A stretch of DNA of 64,000 bases from positions 248,001 to 312,000 of the forward strand of contig NZ_AUIG01000001.1 in assembly GCF_000423585.1 (NCBI RefSeq). The letters are read 5' to 3'. Shown piece after piece: positions 35,801 to 44,552 of this stretch. Position numbers and translations under genes: made by a program. This stretch comes from Salinimicrobium xinjiangense DSM 19287. GTDB lineage: Bacteria; Bacteroidota; Bacteroidia; Flavobacteriales; Flavobacteriaceae. Position 1 is the first letter of the stretch, and each line of letters starts with the position of its first letter. Under the pieces are notes generated by a model. That model searched no databases and had not been told where the DNA came from. It saw nothing but the letters and a program-made list of their open reading frames with translations.

Positions 35801-37288
35801 GATCTAAAATTTGAAGAAGGGGCAGTGGTCAATCTCACTCAGCAGCAATTTAACTTTGATGAGATCAATATAACCGATACCCGGTATAACACTACCGGAG
35901 TACTCGATGGTACGATCTCTCACAGAAACTTCAGCGACTGGGTGCTGGGACTGAACGTCTCTACAGACAGATTACTTGTTCTTGATACACAATATGACGA
36001 TGAAGCTCTTTACTACGGTACCGCGTTTATTGGGGGAAGTGCTTCTATTTACGGACCAACTTCAGAACTTGTGATTGACGTAAATGCCATTACCAGAAGG
36101 GGTACGGTATTTAAAATTCCTATCAGGGATTCAGAAAGTATAGGTGACAATTCCTTCATACATTTTTTAAGTCCCGAGGAAAAAGCGGCCCGACTGGCAG
36201 GAGAGGAAATTGAATTCCAGGAGGTCAAGGGGCTGGAACTTAATTTTGATCTGGATGTCACCAATGATGCCCTTGTGGAACTGGACATTGATGGTAGTAT
36301 TCTCCGCGGAAGGGGAGCGGGTACTTTATTGATCGAGATCAATACCCTTGGGAAATTCAATATGTGGGGAGATTTTATTGCCAACACCGGAGAATATATA
36401 TTTAATTATGGTGCACTGCAGAAACGCTTTGAAGTGAGGCCGGGGGGAAGCATCAACTGGAATGGAAACCCGGCGCTTGCAGATTTAAACATTAGTGCTG
36501 TTTATGAAGCACAGGCCAATCCTGCCATCATACTGGATAATCCGGGAATAAGCCGAAGGATCCCTGTGGATGTGGTGATCAATCTTGAGGGCGGATTATT
36601 GCAGCCCGATATATCCTTCGACCTGGAATATCCTAATGTGGCTTCAGCTGTGAGATCTGAGCTCGAGTACAAGATCGAAACGGGAACCAATACCGAGATC
36701 CAGGCTTTCTCTCTTATCACACTGGGACAATTTTACACTGAAAATGTGTTGGTAGGCAGCCCCGGAAGCCTTTGGGCCGGAAACCTTTTTGAAAGTGCCT
36801 CCGGCTTCTTCAACAACCTGCTTTCTGATGATTCCGGAACTTTCCAGGTAGGACTTAACTATGAACAGGGATTGCGTACGCCAGAACAATCTATGGCAGA
36901 TAGGTTTGGAGTTACTCTTTCTACACAGATAAGTGAAAGGGTGCTTATTAACGGGCAGGTGGGAGTACCTGTAGGCGGAGTTACAGAAACTGTTATCGTT
37001 GGAAATCTGGAGATCGAATTTCTACTGAATGAGGAAGGGAATCTACGCGCTAAGATCTTTAACAGAGAAAATAATATTCAGTACCTCGGGGAGGAGTTAG
37101 GCTTCACTCAGGGCATTGGGTTGTCTTACCAGGTGGATTTCGACACCTTTAAGGAGCTTCTTAGAAAAATTGTGGACAGGGAGATATCAACTCCTGTAGT
37201 AGGACGGGAGCAGCAGGGCGAGGAACCACAGGAAAGGAAAAGTCTGGCCCCGGCTTATATTCGTTTTCCCGGTTCAGAAGACAACTAA
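32843..37288 (+). CDS. tamB: TamB-like translocation and assembly module protein
   Basis: This very long (about 1480-residue) AsmA/TamB-type protein has an N-terminal membrane anchor followed by repetitive beta-rich segments predicted to form a taco-shaped groove across the periplasm. The C-terminal DUF490 domain (from about residue 1080) carries VELDIDGSILRGRGAG, GEYIFNYGALQKRFEV and a closing barrel-insertion segment. Such proteins carry phospholipids or assist outer-membrane insertion. The start is unclear. The TTG at 32906 removes most of the anchor, whereas the open frame from 32837 encodes a full one (SIRKFWKILGKTLLALLLL) with no ATG; ATC at 32843 is the best candidate. It is divergent from tsaD. 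Confidence 0.88.
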   Translation: MRKFWKILGKTLLALLLLFIILLIVFSIPSVQTFVAGKITDSLKESKDVDINIGRVGITYSGKLNLEEVLIRDHHQDTLIYSQNVRTSVSSLRSLYNNNPTLGSTTARQLFFYIKVYEGEERDNLNIFLNKLKSQKQKEPTPFLMEIDRLEVLDGKFRYINYNLNYPEVVVIDDLNINAVDFLLEDSDVYVDIRKFSGYERRGIDLRNLNTRFTYTSEEMSLQDLQIETPGSSIDSDIRFDITNGFAGFINKVPVRAEFRPSTISTNDLIVFYDKFGPDQKINFSTTLEGILNDFVLSDLRMNGLDRTRLEGELRIQNSLSTEEEEFSLDGRVSHLSTNYYDLINLLPGLLKDQLPVELREFGNVQMDGKIFVSENSLRTNSRLLSQLGTADVDLKMNGLSGDVIPSYEGQLRARNFNIGRLANVKDLGTTSFNVTFDGRGFTAETLNSQIRGAVSSLVYRGYNYNNLKIRGTLRAPLFNGNFISLDPNLQMEFNGLADFSEKTNVYDFEAAVAHADLAAMNLVQRDSVSVFQGDVIMNMRGTNLNNFEGQIYLLNTSYKNENDIYSFRDLDITSSFDGEVRTIEVHSPDVINGKVEGVFDISEVPALVENAIGSLYANYRPNKITTNQYLTFDFDIYNKIVEVFFPEITLAPNTFIRGSVESDESEFRLAFRSPQINAYNNLFEKVNIQVDNSNPLFNTFIEIDSVATGIYNIKDFNLINVTLNDTLFIRSEFRGGPRSDDIFNLNMYHTINENNNSVVGMQRSDIVFKESTWQLNAEGNRSNRVIFSEGFSNLRVDSLVLSHQDEEIRLTGQMRDSTYKDFQMEFDNVDLYKITPEINSLDMGGIVNGTLNLLQKEGAYFPNTSLTVRDLTINNQMLGNLNLDVMGNRDLSFYNVNTTLRNSGLESLSAIGEIVIDGDNPEIDLEVSLRNFNMAAFSPLGRDVISNIRGFVSGEADVTGDYRNPDINGRLFLNRAGLKIPYLNVDLKFEEGAVVNLTQQQFNFDEINITDTRYNTTGVLDGTISHRNFSDWVLGLNVSTDRLLVLDTQYDDEALYYGTAFIGGSASIYGPTSELVIDVNAITRRGTVFKIPIRDSESIGDNSFIHFLSPEEKAARLAGEEIEFQEVKGLELNFDLDVTNDALVELDIDGSILRGRGAGTLLIEINTLGKFNMWGDFIANTGEYIFNYGALQKRFEVRPGGSINWNGNPALADLNISAVYEAQANPAIILDNPGISRRIPVDVVINLEGGLLQPDISFDLEYPNVASAVRSELEYKIETGTNTEIQAFSLITLGQFYTENVLVGSPGSLWAGNLFESASGFFNNLLSDDSGTFQVGLNYEQGLRTPEQSMADRFGVTLSTQISERVLINGQVGVPVGGVTETVIVGNLEIEFLLNEEGNLRAKIFNRENNIQYLGEELGFTQGIGLSYQVDFDTFKELLRKIVDREISTPVVGREQQGEEPQERKSLAPAYIRFPGSEDN

Positions 37289-37289
37289 G

Positions 37290-37800
37290 AGGTTCAAGGT
37301 TCAAAATTCAAGGTTCAAAGTTTAAGGTTCCGGGTTCCGGATTGTCGTTTGAAATCCTGTCATTCTGAACGGAGCGCAGCAAAGTGAAGAATCTCTGGTT
37401 TGTACTGATATTTTGCTTTTCCACTTTCCTTTCAAAAATGAGATTTGACTATTTCGAAGCTGCGCTTTCTCGTCGCCTCTTCTTTTTCTCAAAAAAAAAA
37501 GACTCTGTTGAAATGACAAATTATCTGATCCTTGGTCACTATCAACTGCCGACTTGAAGGTTCAAAGTTTAAGGTTCCGGGTTCCAGGTTCCGGATTGTC
37601 GTTTGAAATCCTGTCATTCTGAACGGAGCGCAGCAAAGTGAAGAATCTCTCGTTTGTACTGATATTTTGCTTTTCCACTTTCCCTTCAAAAATGAGATTT
37701 GACTATTTCGAAGCTGCGCTTTCTCGTCGCCTCTTCTTTTTCCCAAAAGAAAAGGCTCTGTCGAAATGACAAATCCACCTGATCACTGATCACTGACCAC
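37290..37800. repeat. Direct repeat of about 210 bp, offset 254 bp
   Basis: There is no gene in this 518-bp gap. Two near-identical copies (about 37306-37510 and 37556-37767) share GTCATTCTGAACGGAGCGC, GAAGAATCTC, GCTTTTCCACTTTCC and CGAAGCTGCGCTTTCTCG. Each is preceded by GGTTCAAGGTTCAAAG words, and the region ends with TGATCACTGACCACTGATCAC near 37780-37805. Small open frames here are repeat-derived. Confidence 0.8.
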
Positions 37801-37806
37801 TGATCA

Positions 37807-38190
37807 CTAAAATTTCACAGCAATCATACTTATCTCCACGTTCACAAATTTTGGAAGATTGGCAACTTCTACGGTCTCCCTGGCAGGAGCGGTAGCCTCG
37901 TCAAAATATTTGGAGTAGACGGAGTTAATTCTCGTGAAATTGTTCATGTCGCTTATGAAGATGGAACTTTTAACCACATTTTCAAAGTTCATATCTGCAG
38001 CCTGAAGTATAGCCTTCAGGTTTCTCATTACCTGTTCTGTTTCCTCTTCAATGTTCTCCTGCTGTAATTCTCCGCTTACCGGGTTAAGGGCTATCTGGCC
38101 CGAAATGTAAAGTGTATCGCCGCTTAATACAGCCTGATTATAGGCACCTATAGGCGCGGGAGCATCTTTGGTTTGAATGATCTTTTTCAT
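37807..38190 (-). CDS. ridA: RidA family reactive-intermediate deaminase
   Basis: The 127-residue protein starts at the ATG at 38190, which gives MKKIIQTKDAPAPIGAYNQAV; an extra 19-residue upstream extension would run into the LptD gene. Family signatures are ISGQIALNP (about residues 31-39), the substrate-binding Arg in ARETVEVANLP (about 105-115) and a conserved C-terminal VNVEISMIAVK. RidA hydrolyses enamine/imine products of PLP enzymes such as 2-aminoacrylate. It lies 10 bp after the LptD-like gene on the same strand, so it is probably co-transcribed with it. Confidence 0.92.
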   Translation of the reverse strand: MKKIIQTKDAPAPIGAYNQAVLSGDTLYISGQIALNPVSGELQQENIEEETEQVMRNLKAILQAADMNFENVVKSSIFISDMNNFTRINSVYSKYFDEATAPARETVEVANLPKFVNVEISMIAVKF

Positions 38191-38200
38191 ATTTCTCGTT

Positions 38201-40900
38201 TTATAGTCGTCTGTCTCTTTCTCTTCGCTTCTCGTATTTAATATCACTTAAGATAGAAGATTTTATTCCTATAAAGAAATTCCATTGCTTATATAGTCCG
38301 AAAGGTGTCCAGCTAAAGGTCATTCGCCAACTTTCCAGATCCCGTGCAAAACGTAGTTGTGTATGTGTAAATCCATTATTTACAAAGTCATAACCCGAAG
38401 AAGCTCCAATGTTCCAACGCGGAGAAATTTCTATATCTCCCGAAAACATAAGTGAGTGAGAAGAAATATCACTTTGTCGGGCATTATTAGAATAATTCAG
38501 TGTATAAGCCAGCCTTAGATCCCATGGAATATCGAAATTATACCAGCTGTTATCTTCCGGTTCATCCTCGGTCATGTCTTCCTCCTGTTCTTCATAAAAG
38601 GTGCCGTCCATGTCCATATCCTTACCAAAGAGATCGTCGGGCCGCCCACCACTCCTGAAAGTCTCATTTTCGTATCGGTCTGTGTTCTCCTTTCCTCCGG
38701 AAAAATCCCTGCTGGAGAAGGAGTAACCAAAACTTACATTGGCATTTGTAAGCCTGAATAAACTTCCTCCATTCTGAATATTTAGTCGGTCGATGCGGCG
38801 GTTATTGTTGTTCAGCGCATAGATATCCAGGTTGGTTCCAAAGTTGATATCCAGTTTATTCTGAACTATAGGTATACTTCCTCTCACACTGATTGGAGAA
38901 AGTTTTAAAGAATCTCCTGCCAGATTATAGGAGGTACTAATATTGAGGTTGTTGAGCAACTTAACTTTACGCGGAGTCGCATCTACTGAATCCTTGACTT
39001 TAGCTTCGAAGGTGTTACTAAGTGACAAACCAATGGAACTTGAGAAAAGCTTCCCCGGAGGGCCATATAATGTTCCCTGAAATCTCGAATACTCTACAAC
39101 TCTTGCTTCCCTGCCATCTTCAGTTTCAGGAATGAGGTAAGAGTCGTAATAATGATCGAAACCGGGATTGATATTATAACTCACAGAAGGCCGCATTACG
39201 TGCCTGATCGCCTGCCATTTCCCATTCCCGCTGAAATTTTTTGTTCCGTAGATCGTGGTCCCTATACTCGTGTTGAAATTATAGGTGCGATAAGAATCAA
39301 ATCCGCTCACGGTATCGATCACCTCTACACGGGCGTCTTCATCATAGGATCTTTCAAAGGTCTTAAAAACCCAGGCTTCGGTATAATTTGTACCCGCACT
39401 TACGCTTAAATAATTGAACAGCTTAAAGTTTGTTGTTAAGGGCACCTGGTGTTGTGCTCCTAAAATGGCATTTTCGAACATCTCGGGCTTGAAAAAGAGA
39501 GAATCTGTAGTTTGAAAACGATTCTCCCCCCTAAAATTATACTGGAAGTTGATATTTTCAATAATACCTTTTTTTGCACCTATCTTAGGTTCAAAAGGAT
39601 AAACACGGGCCATACTTGCCTGCACGGTTGGCAGGGTCATATTAATTTGCTGTGTGTTGGTGTTCTGACTGTGAGTAGCAGCGACACTTAAATTGACCTG
39701 CGGCTGAATGTTGAAAGTCTTTGAATAGGAAACAGAGGAGCTTAAGGTGTTGGTAAGCCTGTTTCCGGCGTTCATCTGGTTGGTAGAAGCCTGGTAGTAA
39801 TCACTACTTCCCAGGTTTACTGAAGCCGAAAATCTGGAACTGGGATTTGCCTTTGAATCCTGGGTATGATTCCAGCGAAGGTTGTAGATCGATGCTTCCG
39901 AAAAATCTGGAAATCCGCGTTCGCTGTTAATGATCTTTTCATACCGGAAGCTCAGGTTCCCCCGAAATTTGTACCTCACAGCGTAAGAAGATTCCGTTCG
40001 CAGTCCATAGCTCCCATTAGTATAGTAGTCTCCCAGGACCGTGAGATCCATATAATCACTTATCGCGAAATAGTATCCTCCGTTCATCAAATAATACCCT
40101 CTGCGGTTATCATCTCCAAAAGAGGGAATGATAAATCCGGAGGTTTGTTCATCGGTCATGGGAAAGTACCCAAAGGGCAGGCCTAATGGTGTGGGGACAT
40201 CGGCGATATACATATTTACAAGTCCCGAAACGATCTTTTTATCAGGCACAAATTTGATGCGTCGGGCATAAAAATAATAATCGGGATTTTCTTCGTTGGG
40301 AGAGGTGGTGAATTTCACATTTTTCATGTAATACACACTGTCATTCTCTCTTTTGGTGATCTCCCCTAAAACTTTAAATTCCCCCTGTTCTGTTCGCGAA
40401 TTGAATACAAGCGCCCGTTCCGTGTCAAAATTGAACCTGATGGAGTCCGGTCTTACCACATTCTGTCCCTGAGTAAAAACCGGTTTCTGGGTGTAGACTC
40501 CTGCAGAATCGGGAATGCCATATGCATAAACTTCATTCCTTTCATTGTCGAGTACGATCCTGCCTGCAGTGATATTAATATCGCCATAAGTAACTTCGGC
40601 CATGTTATACAGGTAAAGACGGTTTTCGCGCGGGCTCAGCCTCATATAATCCTGCGCGGTGTAAACTACCTGGTCTGTTAAGACCTGGTTTTGTGGACGA
40701 ACTGTATCCTGAGCTGAAGGAATGGTGATGGATGGAACAGGTGCCTGGATCACAAGGGAATCCTGTATGGGAGGTGCTGTTTCGCGTTCAGCAGGAATGC
40801 GGATACCTTCTTTTGTTTTGATTTCCTGAGCCGAAATTTGAGATGCCGAAAAAAGCAAAAAAATACAGCAGGAAAGTATGTAAAGTATCTTTGTTCGCAA
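38201..40900 (-). CDS. lptD: LPS-assembly protein LptD-like outer-membrane protein
   Basis: The 899-residue protein starts at TTG, giving a signal peptide (about 24 residues, ending in SAQ). An N-terminal OstA/LptA-like beta domain follows (about residues 75-220, with VTYGDINITAGRIVLDNERNEV). The long C-terminal barrel has the conserved TSGFIIPSFG and NGGYYFAISDYMDLTVLGDYY strands (about 255-290). Such proteins place lipopolysaccharide in the outer leaflet. An acidic loop (about 775-805, EEQEEDMTEDEPEDN) is a likely surface loop. The length is usual for Bacteroidetes. RidA follows closely. The upstream neighbour, the amidase gene, is divergent. Confidence 0.9.
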   Translation of the reverse strand: MRTKILYILSCCIFLLFSASQISAQEIKTKEGIRIPAERETAPPIQDSLVIQAPVPSITIPSAQDTVRPQNQVLTDQVVYTAQDYMRLSPRENRLYLYNMAEVTYGDINITAGRIVLDNERNEVYAYGIPDSAGVYTQKPVFTQGQNVVRPDSIRFNFDTERALVFNSRTEQGEFKVLGEITKRENDSVYYMKNVKFTTSPNEENPDYYFYARRIKFVPDKKIVSGLVNMYIADVPTPLGLPFGYFPMTDEQTSGFIIPSFGDDNRRGYYLMNGGYYFAISDYMDLTVLGDYYTNGSYGLRTESSYAVRYKFRGNLSFRYEKIINSERGFPDFSEASIYNLRWNHTQDSKANPSSRFSASVNLGSSDYYQASTNQMNAGNRLTNTLSSSVSYSKTFNIQPQVNLSVAATHSQNTNTQQINMTLPTVQASMARVYPFEPKIGAKKGIIENINFQYNFRGENRFQTTDSLFFKPEMFENAILGAQHQVPLTTNFKLFNYLSVSAGTNYTEAWVFKTFERSYDEDARVEVIDTVSGFDSYRTYNFNTSIGTTIYGTKNFSGNGKWQAIRHVMRPSVSYNINPGFDHYYDSYLIPETEDGREARVVEYSRFQGTLYGPPGKLFSSSIGLSLSNTFEAKVKDSVDATPRKVKLLNNLNISTSYNLAGDSLKLSPISVRGSIPIVQNKLDINFGTNLDIYALNNNNRRIDRLNIQNGGSLFRLTNANVSFGYSFSSRDFSGGKENTDRYENETFRSGGRPDDLFGKDMDMDGTFYEEQEEDMTEDEPEDNSWYNFDIPWDLRLAYTLNYSNNARQSDISSHSLMFSGDIEISPRWNIGASSGYDFVNNGFTHTQLRFARDLESWRMTFSWTPFGLYKQWNFFIGIKSSILSDIKYEKRRERDRRL

Positions 40901-41008
40901 TGCTACTTATACTATTTTTGTAAGGTGTGGCTTGTTTTTTGAAGTCTCAAAATTACATATATTTTTTAAGGTACCTTTTGAGTTAAACAAAAAATAATAT
41001 CTGCCCCT

Positions 41009-42145
41009 ATGAACCGTTATTTGCATATGAAAACGAAACTTCTTGCTTTAATTATATTTTTCACCTGTTTTAATTTTGTCCACTCTACAACTATCCTAAC
41101 AGATCCTCCCAGGGAGAAGTTTGTTGTAGTACTTGATGCAGGTCATGGAGGGCAGGATCCCGGCAACCGCGGCAATGGTTACTATGAGAAGGATATCGCT
41201 CTTAACATCGTGCTAAGCATAGGTGCTGAACTTGAAAAGCTTCCTGATGTCAAGGTGATCTATACCCGTAAAAGTGACGTATTTGTTACCCTGGCAGGCC
41301 GGGCAGAAATTGCAAATAAAGCCGAGGCAGACCTCTTTATATCTGTTCACTGTAATGCCCATAAATCTCAGGCGCAGGGTACGGAAACCTTTGTGCTGGG
41401 GCTACACCGTAACCAGGATAACCTTGAGGTTGCCATGCGGGAGAACCAGGTGATCTTCCTGGAGGAGGATTATGAAGTCACTTATGACGGTTTTAATCCT
41501 AATTCTCCCGAATCTTATATAGGTCTTACGCTTATGCAGGAGGAATTTTTAGATCAAAGTGTCTTGCTGGCAGATCTTATCCAGAAGAACTTTACCCATG
41601 ATCTAAAGCGGGTGAACAGGGGAGTTAAACAGGCAGGATTCCTGGTTTTACGTCAAACATATATGCCGAGTGTACTTGTGGAAACCGGCTTTTTGACAAA
41701 CACGGGGGAAGGGTCATACCTGAACAGCCGCTCCGGACAGTCGGGTATGCCTCAAGCCATAACAAAGGCTGTTTTAGATTATAAGAAATCTATTAATCTT
41801 GAAATACTTGAAGGCCTGGACAGGAATCCGCCAGTGGCCCTAACAGCCGAGCCACAGGAGCAACCTCTTGATATTTATGATGGGATCACCTTTAGAGTTC
41901 AGCTTGCTGCCACAGGAAAAAAAATTGAACCAAATCCTAAAAATTTCAGGGGGCTAAGAGAGGTTTCCAGAAATAAAGAAGGAAAATTATTTAAATATTA
42001 TTACGGAGCAACTTCAAGTTATTCCCAGATAAAAGAGCTGCATGAAATTGCAAGGAGAAGCGGATATCCTGACAGTTATATTGTTGCATTCCGCGGAAAT
42101 GAGAAGATCAGCGTTAATGACGCGTTAAAAACAAAAATGAAATAG
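41009..42145 (+). CDS. N-acetylmuramoyl-L-alanine amidase (Amidase_3)
   Basis: The 378-residue periplasmic protein has a signal peptide after a short leader. An internal ATG at 41027 would give a cleaner start, MKTKLLALIIFF. The Zn-dependent amidase domain has the His ligand in VLDAGHGGQDPGN (about residues 41-53), a Glu ligand in YYEKDIALN, SVHCNAH (about 112-118) and the catalytic Glu in VLVETGFLTN (about 223-232). The C-terminal part from about residue 285 resembles a divergent SPOR-like peptidoglycan-binding region. It cleaves the amide between MurNAc and the stem peptide, typically during cell division. The Mce protein gene follows by about 55 bp. Confidence 0.92.
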   Translation: MNRYLHMKTKLLALIIFFTCFNFVHSTTILTDPPREKFVVVLDAGHGGQDPGNRGNGYYEKDIALNIVLSIGAELEKLPDVKVIYTRKSDVFVTLAGRAEIANKAEADLFISVHCNAHKSQAQGTETFVLGLHRNQDNLEVAMRENQVIFLEEDYEVTYDGFNPNSPESYIGLTLMQEEFLDQSVLLADLIQKNFTHDLKRVNRGVKQAGFLVLRQTYMPSVLVETGFLTNTGEGSYLNSRSGQSGMPQAITKAVLDYKKSINLEILEGLDRNPPVALTAEPQEQPLDIYDGITFRVQLAATGKKIEPNPKNFRGLREVSRNKEGKLFKYYYGATSSYSQIKELHEIARRSGYPDSYIVAFRGNEKISVNDALKTKMK

Positions 42146-42199
42146 ACCTTCTTTTCTATATTAATTTTATATTTGTCACTCATCAAATAGAACGTCTTT

Positions 42200-43150
42200 G
42201 TGAAATATACTAAAGAGGTAAAAACTGCTCTTTTGGCCATTGTTGCCATTCTTCTGTTTATTTTTGGATATAGTTTTTTAAAAGGAAAGAACTGGTTTGA
42301 TTCCAGCAGGACTCTTTATGCCGTATATGATGATGTAGAAGGTCTTTCTGCTTCTTCGCCCGTTACCATTAATGGTTTTAAAGTTGGAAATGTTACTAAC
42401 ATTCAATTTCTCGATAATTCGGGAAGATTGTTAGTGAAATTTACTGTAGATAATGAATTCCCTTTCTCAAAGGAAAGTGTGGCACAAATATATGGAGGTG
42501 GATTAATTGGCGGAAAATCCATTGCGATCCTTCCCAAATACGAGCAGGGAAACATGGCAAAATCAGGGGATACGTTGCCAAGTGAAATAGAGGAAGGTTT
42601 ACTTGAAGTTGTAAATACCCGTCTTGCTCCGCTTCAGGAGAAAATAGAAAGGGTTATAGTAAGTGCAGATTCCCTGGTGAATTCCTTTAATGAAGTGATG
42701 AATGCTGAGACAAGAAATAATTTGCGCAATAGTATTGCAAATCTCGATGCTGCAGTTGGTTCCCTTCGCAATTCGGCTACATCTGTAGAAGGGATTATCT
42801 CAGATAATACTCCAAAGCTTAACCGTACCTTCTCCAACCTGGATGAGATGTCCACGAAATTCAACAATTTTTCAGATACACTATCCGAGTTTGATCTAAG
42901 GAAGGTAACTGAAGATCTTGAGAATTCGGTAGCTAATTTTGAGCGGGTTACAGAAAAACTAAATTCAGGAGAAGGAACAGCCGCAAAACTTCTTAATGAT
43001 CCTTCTGTGTTCAACAATCTGGAAAGGGCGACTAAGCAACTTGATGCTTTGATTCAGGATGTCAAGCTTAATCCAAAACGTTACGTACATTTTTCTATAT
43101 TTGGGAAAAATCCGGGTCCGTATTCGCCTCCGAAAGATTCATTAAAATAA
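42200..43150 (+). CDS. MlaD/Mce-family lipid-transport substrate-binding protein
   Basis: The 316-residue protein starts at GTG. It has one N-terminal membrane helix (about residues 8-26), then the MlaD/Mce domain (about 38-115, with VTINGFKVGNVTNIQF and GLIGGKSIAILPKY). A long helical, Asn/Ser-rich part follows, predicted as coiled coil (about 130-290). Mce proteins bridge the periplasm and help move phospholipids between membranes. The matching ATPase and permease genes are not in this window, so it must work with an MlaEF-type complex elsewhere. Spacing suggests co-transcription with the upstream amidase. Confidence 0.9.
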   Translation: MKYTKEVKTALLAIVAILLFIFGYSFLKGKNWFDSSRTLYAVYDDVEGLSASSPVTINGFKVGNVTNIQFLDNSGRLLVKFTVDNEFPFSKESVAQIYGGGLIGGKSIAILPKYEQGNMAKSGDTLPSEIEEGLLEVVNTRLAPLQEKIERVIVSADSLVNSFNEVMNAETRNNLRNSIANLDAAVGSLRNSATSVEGIISDNTPKLNRTFSNLDEMSTKFNNFSDTLSEFDLRKVTEDLENSVANFERVTEKLNSGEGTAAKLLNDPSVFNNLERATKQLDALIQDVKLNPKRYVHFSIFGKNPGPYSPPKDSLK

Positions 43151-43160
43151 CCAACCAATC

Positions 43161-44510
43161 ATGCAAATCCTTGCGCAAATCGCTTTTATCCTTGCTTTCG
43201 CACTTGGGATAGGTATTTTTATTCGCAATATCCGGAGGATGATCCGGAATATTAAACTGGGTCGGGAAACAGACCTTACAGACAATCCATCAGAACGATG
43301 GGGAAAGATGGCCAAAATTGCGTTGGGTCAGTATAAGATGGTGCGCCGCCCCGTTTCGGGAATTGTACATGTCATAGTTTACCTGGGATTTATCATTATT
43401 AATATTGAAGTTCTTGAGATCATTATCGACGGAATATTTGGTACTCACAGGATCTTTGCTTTTGCCGGGGAGCCTTACCGTTATCTTATCGGTGCTTTTG
43501 AGATTTTAGCGCTATTGGTGCTAGTGGGAGTGATCATCTTTTGGGTGAGGAGGAACATTTTAAACATCCGCAGGTTCAGGGCGAGAGAAATTACGGAGTG
43601 GCCTAAAAATGATGCGAATTACATTCTTTATTTTGAAATGGTCTTAATGGCGCTGTTTCTTGTCATGAATGCGGCAGATTATCAGCTTCAATTAAATCTT
43701 GCACCACATTATGCCATGGCATCAGGCGAGATTGCAGGAGCATTTCCTGTAAGTAGTGCCCTGTTGCCCCTTTTAGACGGGTTCAGCAATTCGACCCTTA
43801 TAATTATTGAAAGAACAGCATGGTGGTTACATATTTTAGGGATCCTGTTTTTCCTCAATTATCTTTATTATTCCAAGCACCTCCATATACTTCTGGCTTT
43901 TCCGAATGTATATTATTCTAAGATCAGGCCTAAAGCCGAATTAGATAATATCGATGCAGTAACAAAAGAAGTGCAGTTAATGATGGATCCCAATGCCGAT
44001 CCTTTTGCCGCTCCTGCCGAAACTGAAGGGGAGGAAGAAGGGGAACCGGAGAAATTCGGGGCGTCAGATGTCTTTGATCTCAACCGGGTGCAGTTATTGA
44101 ATGCCTATACCTGTACAGAATGTGGACGTTGTACAGACCAATGTCCTGCAAATAATACCGGAAAGCTTCTTTCTCCGAGAAAGATCATGATGGATACCCG
44201 TGACCGCCTGGAAGAGGTGGGGGAGAACATCAATAAGAATGGAAAATTTGTTGACGATGGCAAACAGCTGCTGGATGATTACATCCTGAGAGAGGAGCTT
44301 TGGGCCTGTACTACATGTCAAATGTGTATAGAAGCCTGTCCTGTTGGTATTGACCCTATGTCTATAATTGTGGAGATGAGAAGATACCTGATGATGGAAC
44401 AAAGCGCCGGCCCGGCAGATCTTAACAATGCGATGGGGAATATCGAAAATAACGGTGCTCCATGGCCGTATAACCAAATGGACCGCCTTAACTGGGCAAA
44501 CGAAAATTAA
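43161..44510 (+). CDS. Membrane-bound 4Fe-4S dicluster electron-transfer protein
   Basis: The 449-residue protein has about five N-terminal helices (residues 1-265) resembling the NarI/HmeC type. The cytoplasmic part has two 4Fe-4S motifs: CTECGRCTDQCPAN (about 314-327) and CTTCQMCIEACPVG (about 393-406). It resembles the membrane iron-sulfur subunits that pass electrons between the quinone pool and a cytoplasmic partner, and the next gene is such a partner (CCG-type, like HdrB/DsrK). The acidic linker between them (about 280-300) is unusual but low-complexity. Donor and acceptor are unknown. It is in one cluster with the Mce gene (11-bp gap). Confidence 0.82.
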   Translation: MQILAQIAFILAFALGIGIFIRNIRRMIRNIKLGRETDLTDNPSERWGKMAKIALGQYKMVRRPVSGIVHVIVYLGFIIINIEVLEIIIDGIFGTHRIFAFAGEPYRYLIGAFEILALLVLVGVIIFWVRRNILNIRRFRAREITEWPKNDANYILYFEMVLMALFLVMNAADYQLQLNLAPHYAMASGEIAGAFPVSSALLPLLDGFSNSTLIIIERTAWWLHILGILFFLNYLYYSKHLHILLAFPNVYYSKIRPKAELDNIDAVTKEVQLMMDPNADPFAAPAETEGEEEGEPEKFGASDVFDLNRVQLLNAYTCTECGRCTDQCPANNTGKLLSPRKIMMDTRDRLEEVGENINKNGKFVDDGKQLLDDYILREELWACTTCQMCIEACPVGIDPMSIIVEMRRYLMMEQSAGPADLNNAMGNIENNGAPWPYNQMDRLNWANEN

Positions 44511-44552
44511 TACCAATTTTGGCCTTTTTTTGAGGCTTCAATATAAATTACA

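Noticed and set aside
37322-37746. Two similar leftward open frames (about 65 and 85 codons)
   Set aside because: Their similarity comes from the direct DNA repeat; they lack start signals and protein-like composition.
38191-38247. N-terminal extension of RidA overlapping the LptD-like gene
   Set aside because: The ATG at 38190 gives the standard RidA N-terminus and length and removes the overlap.
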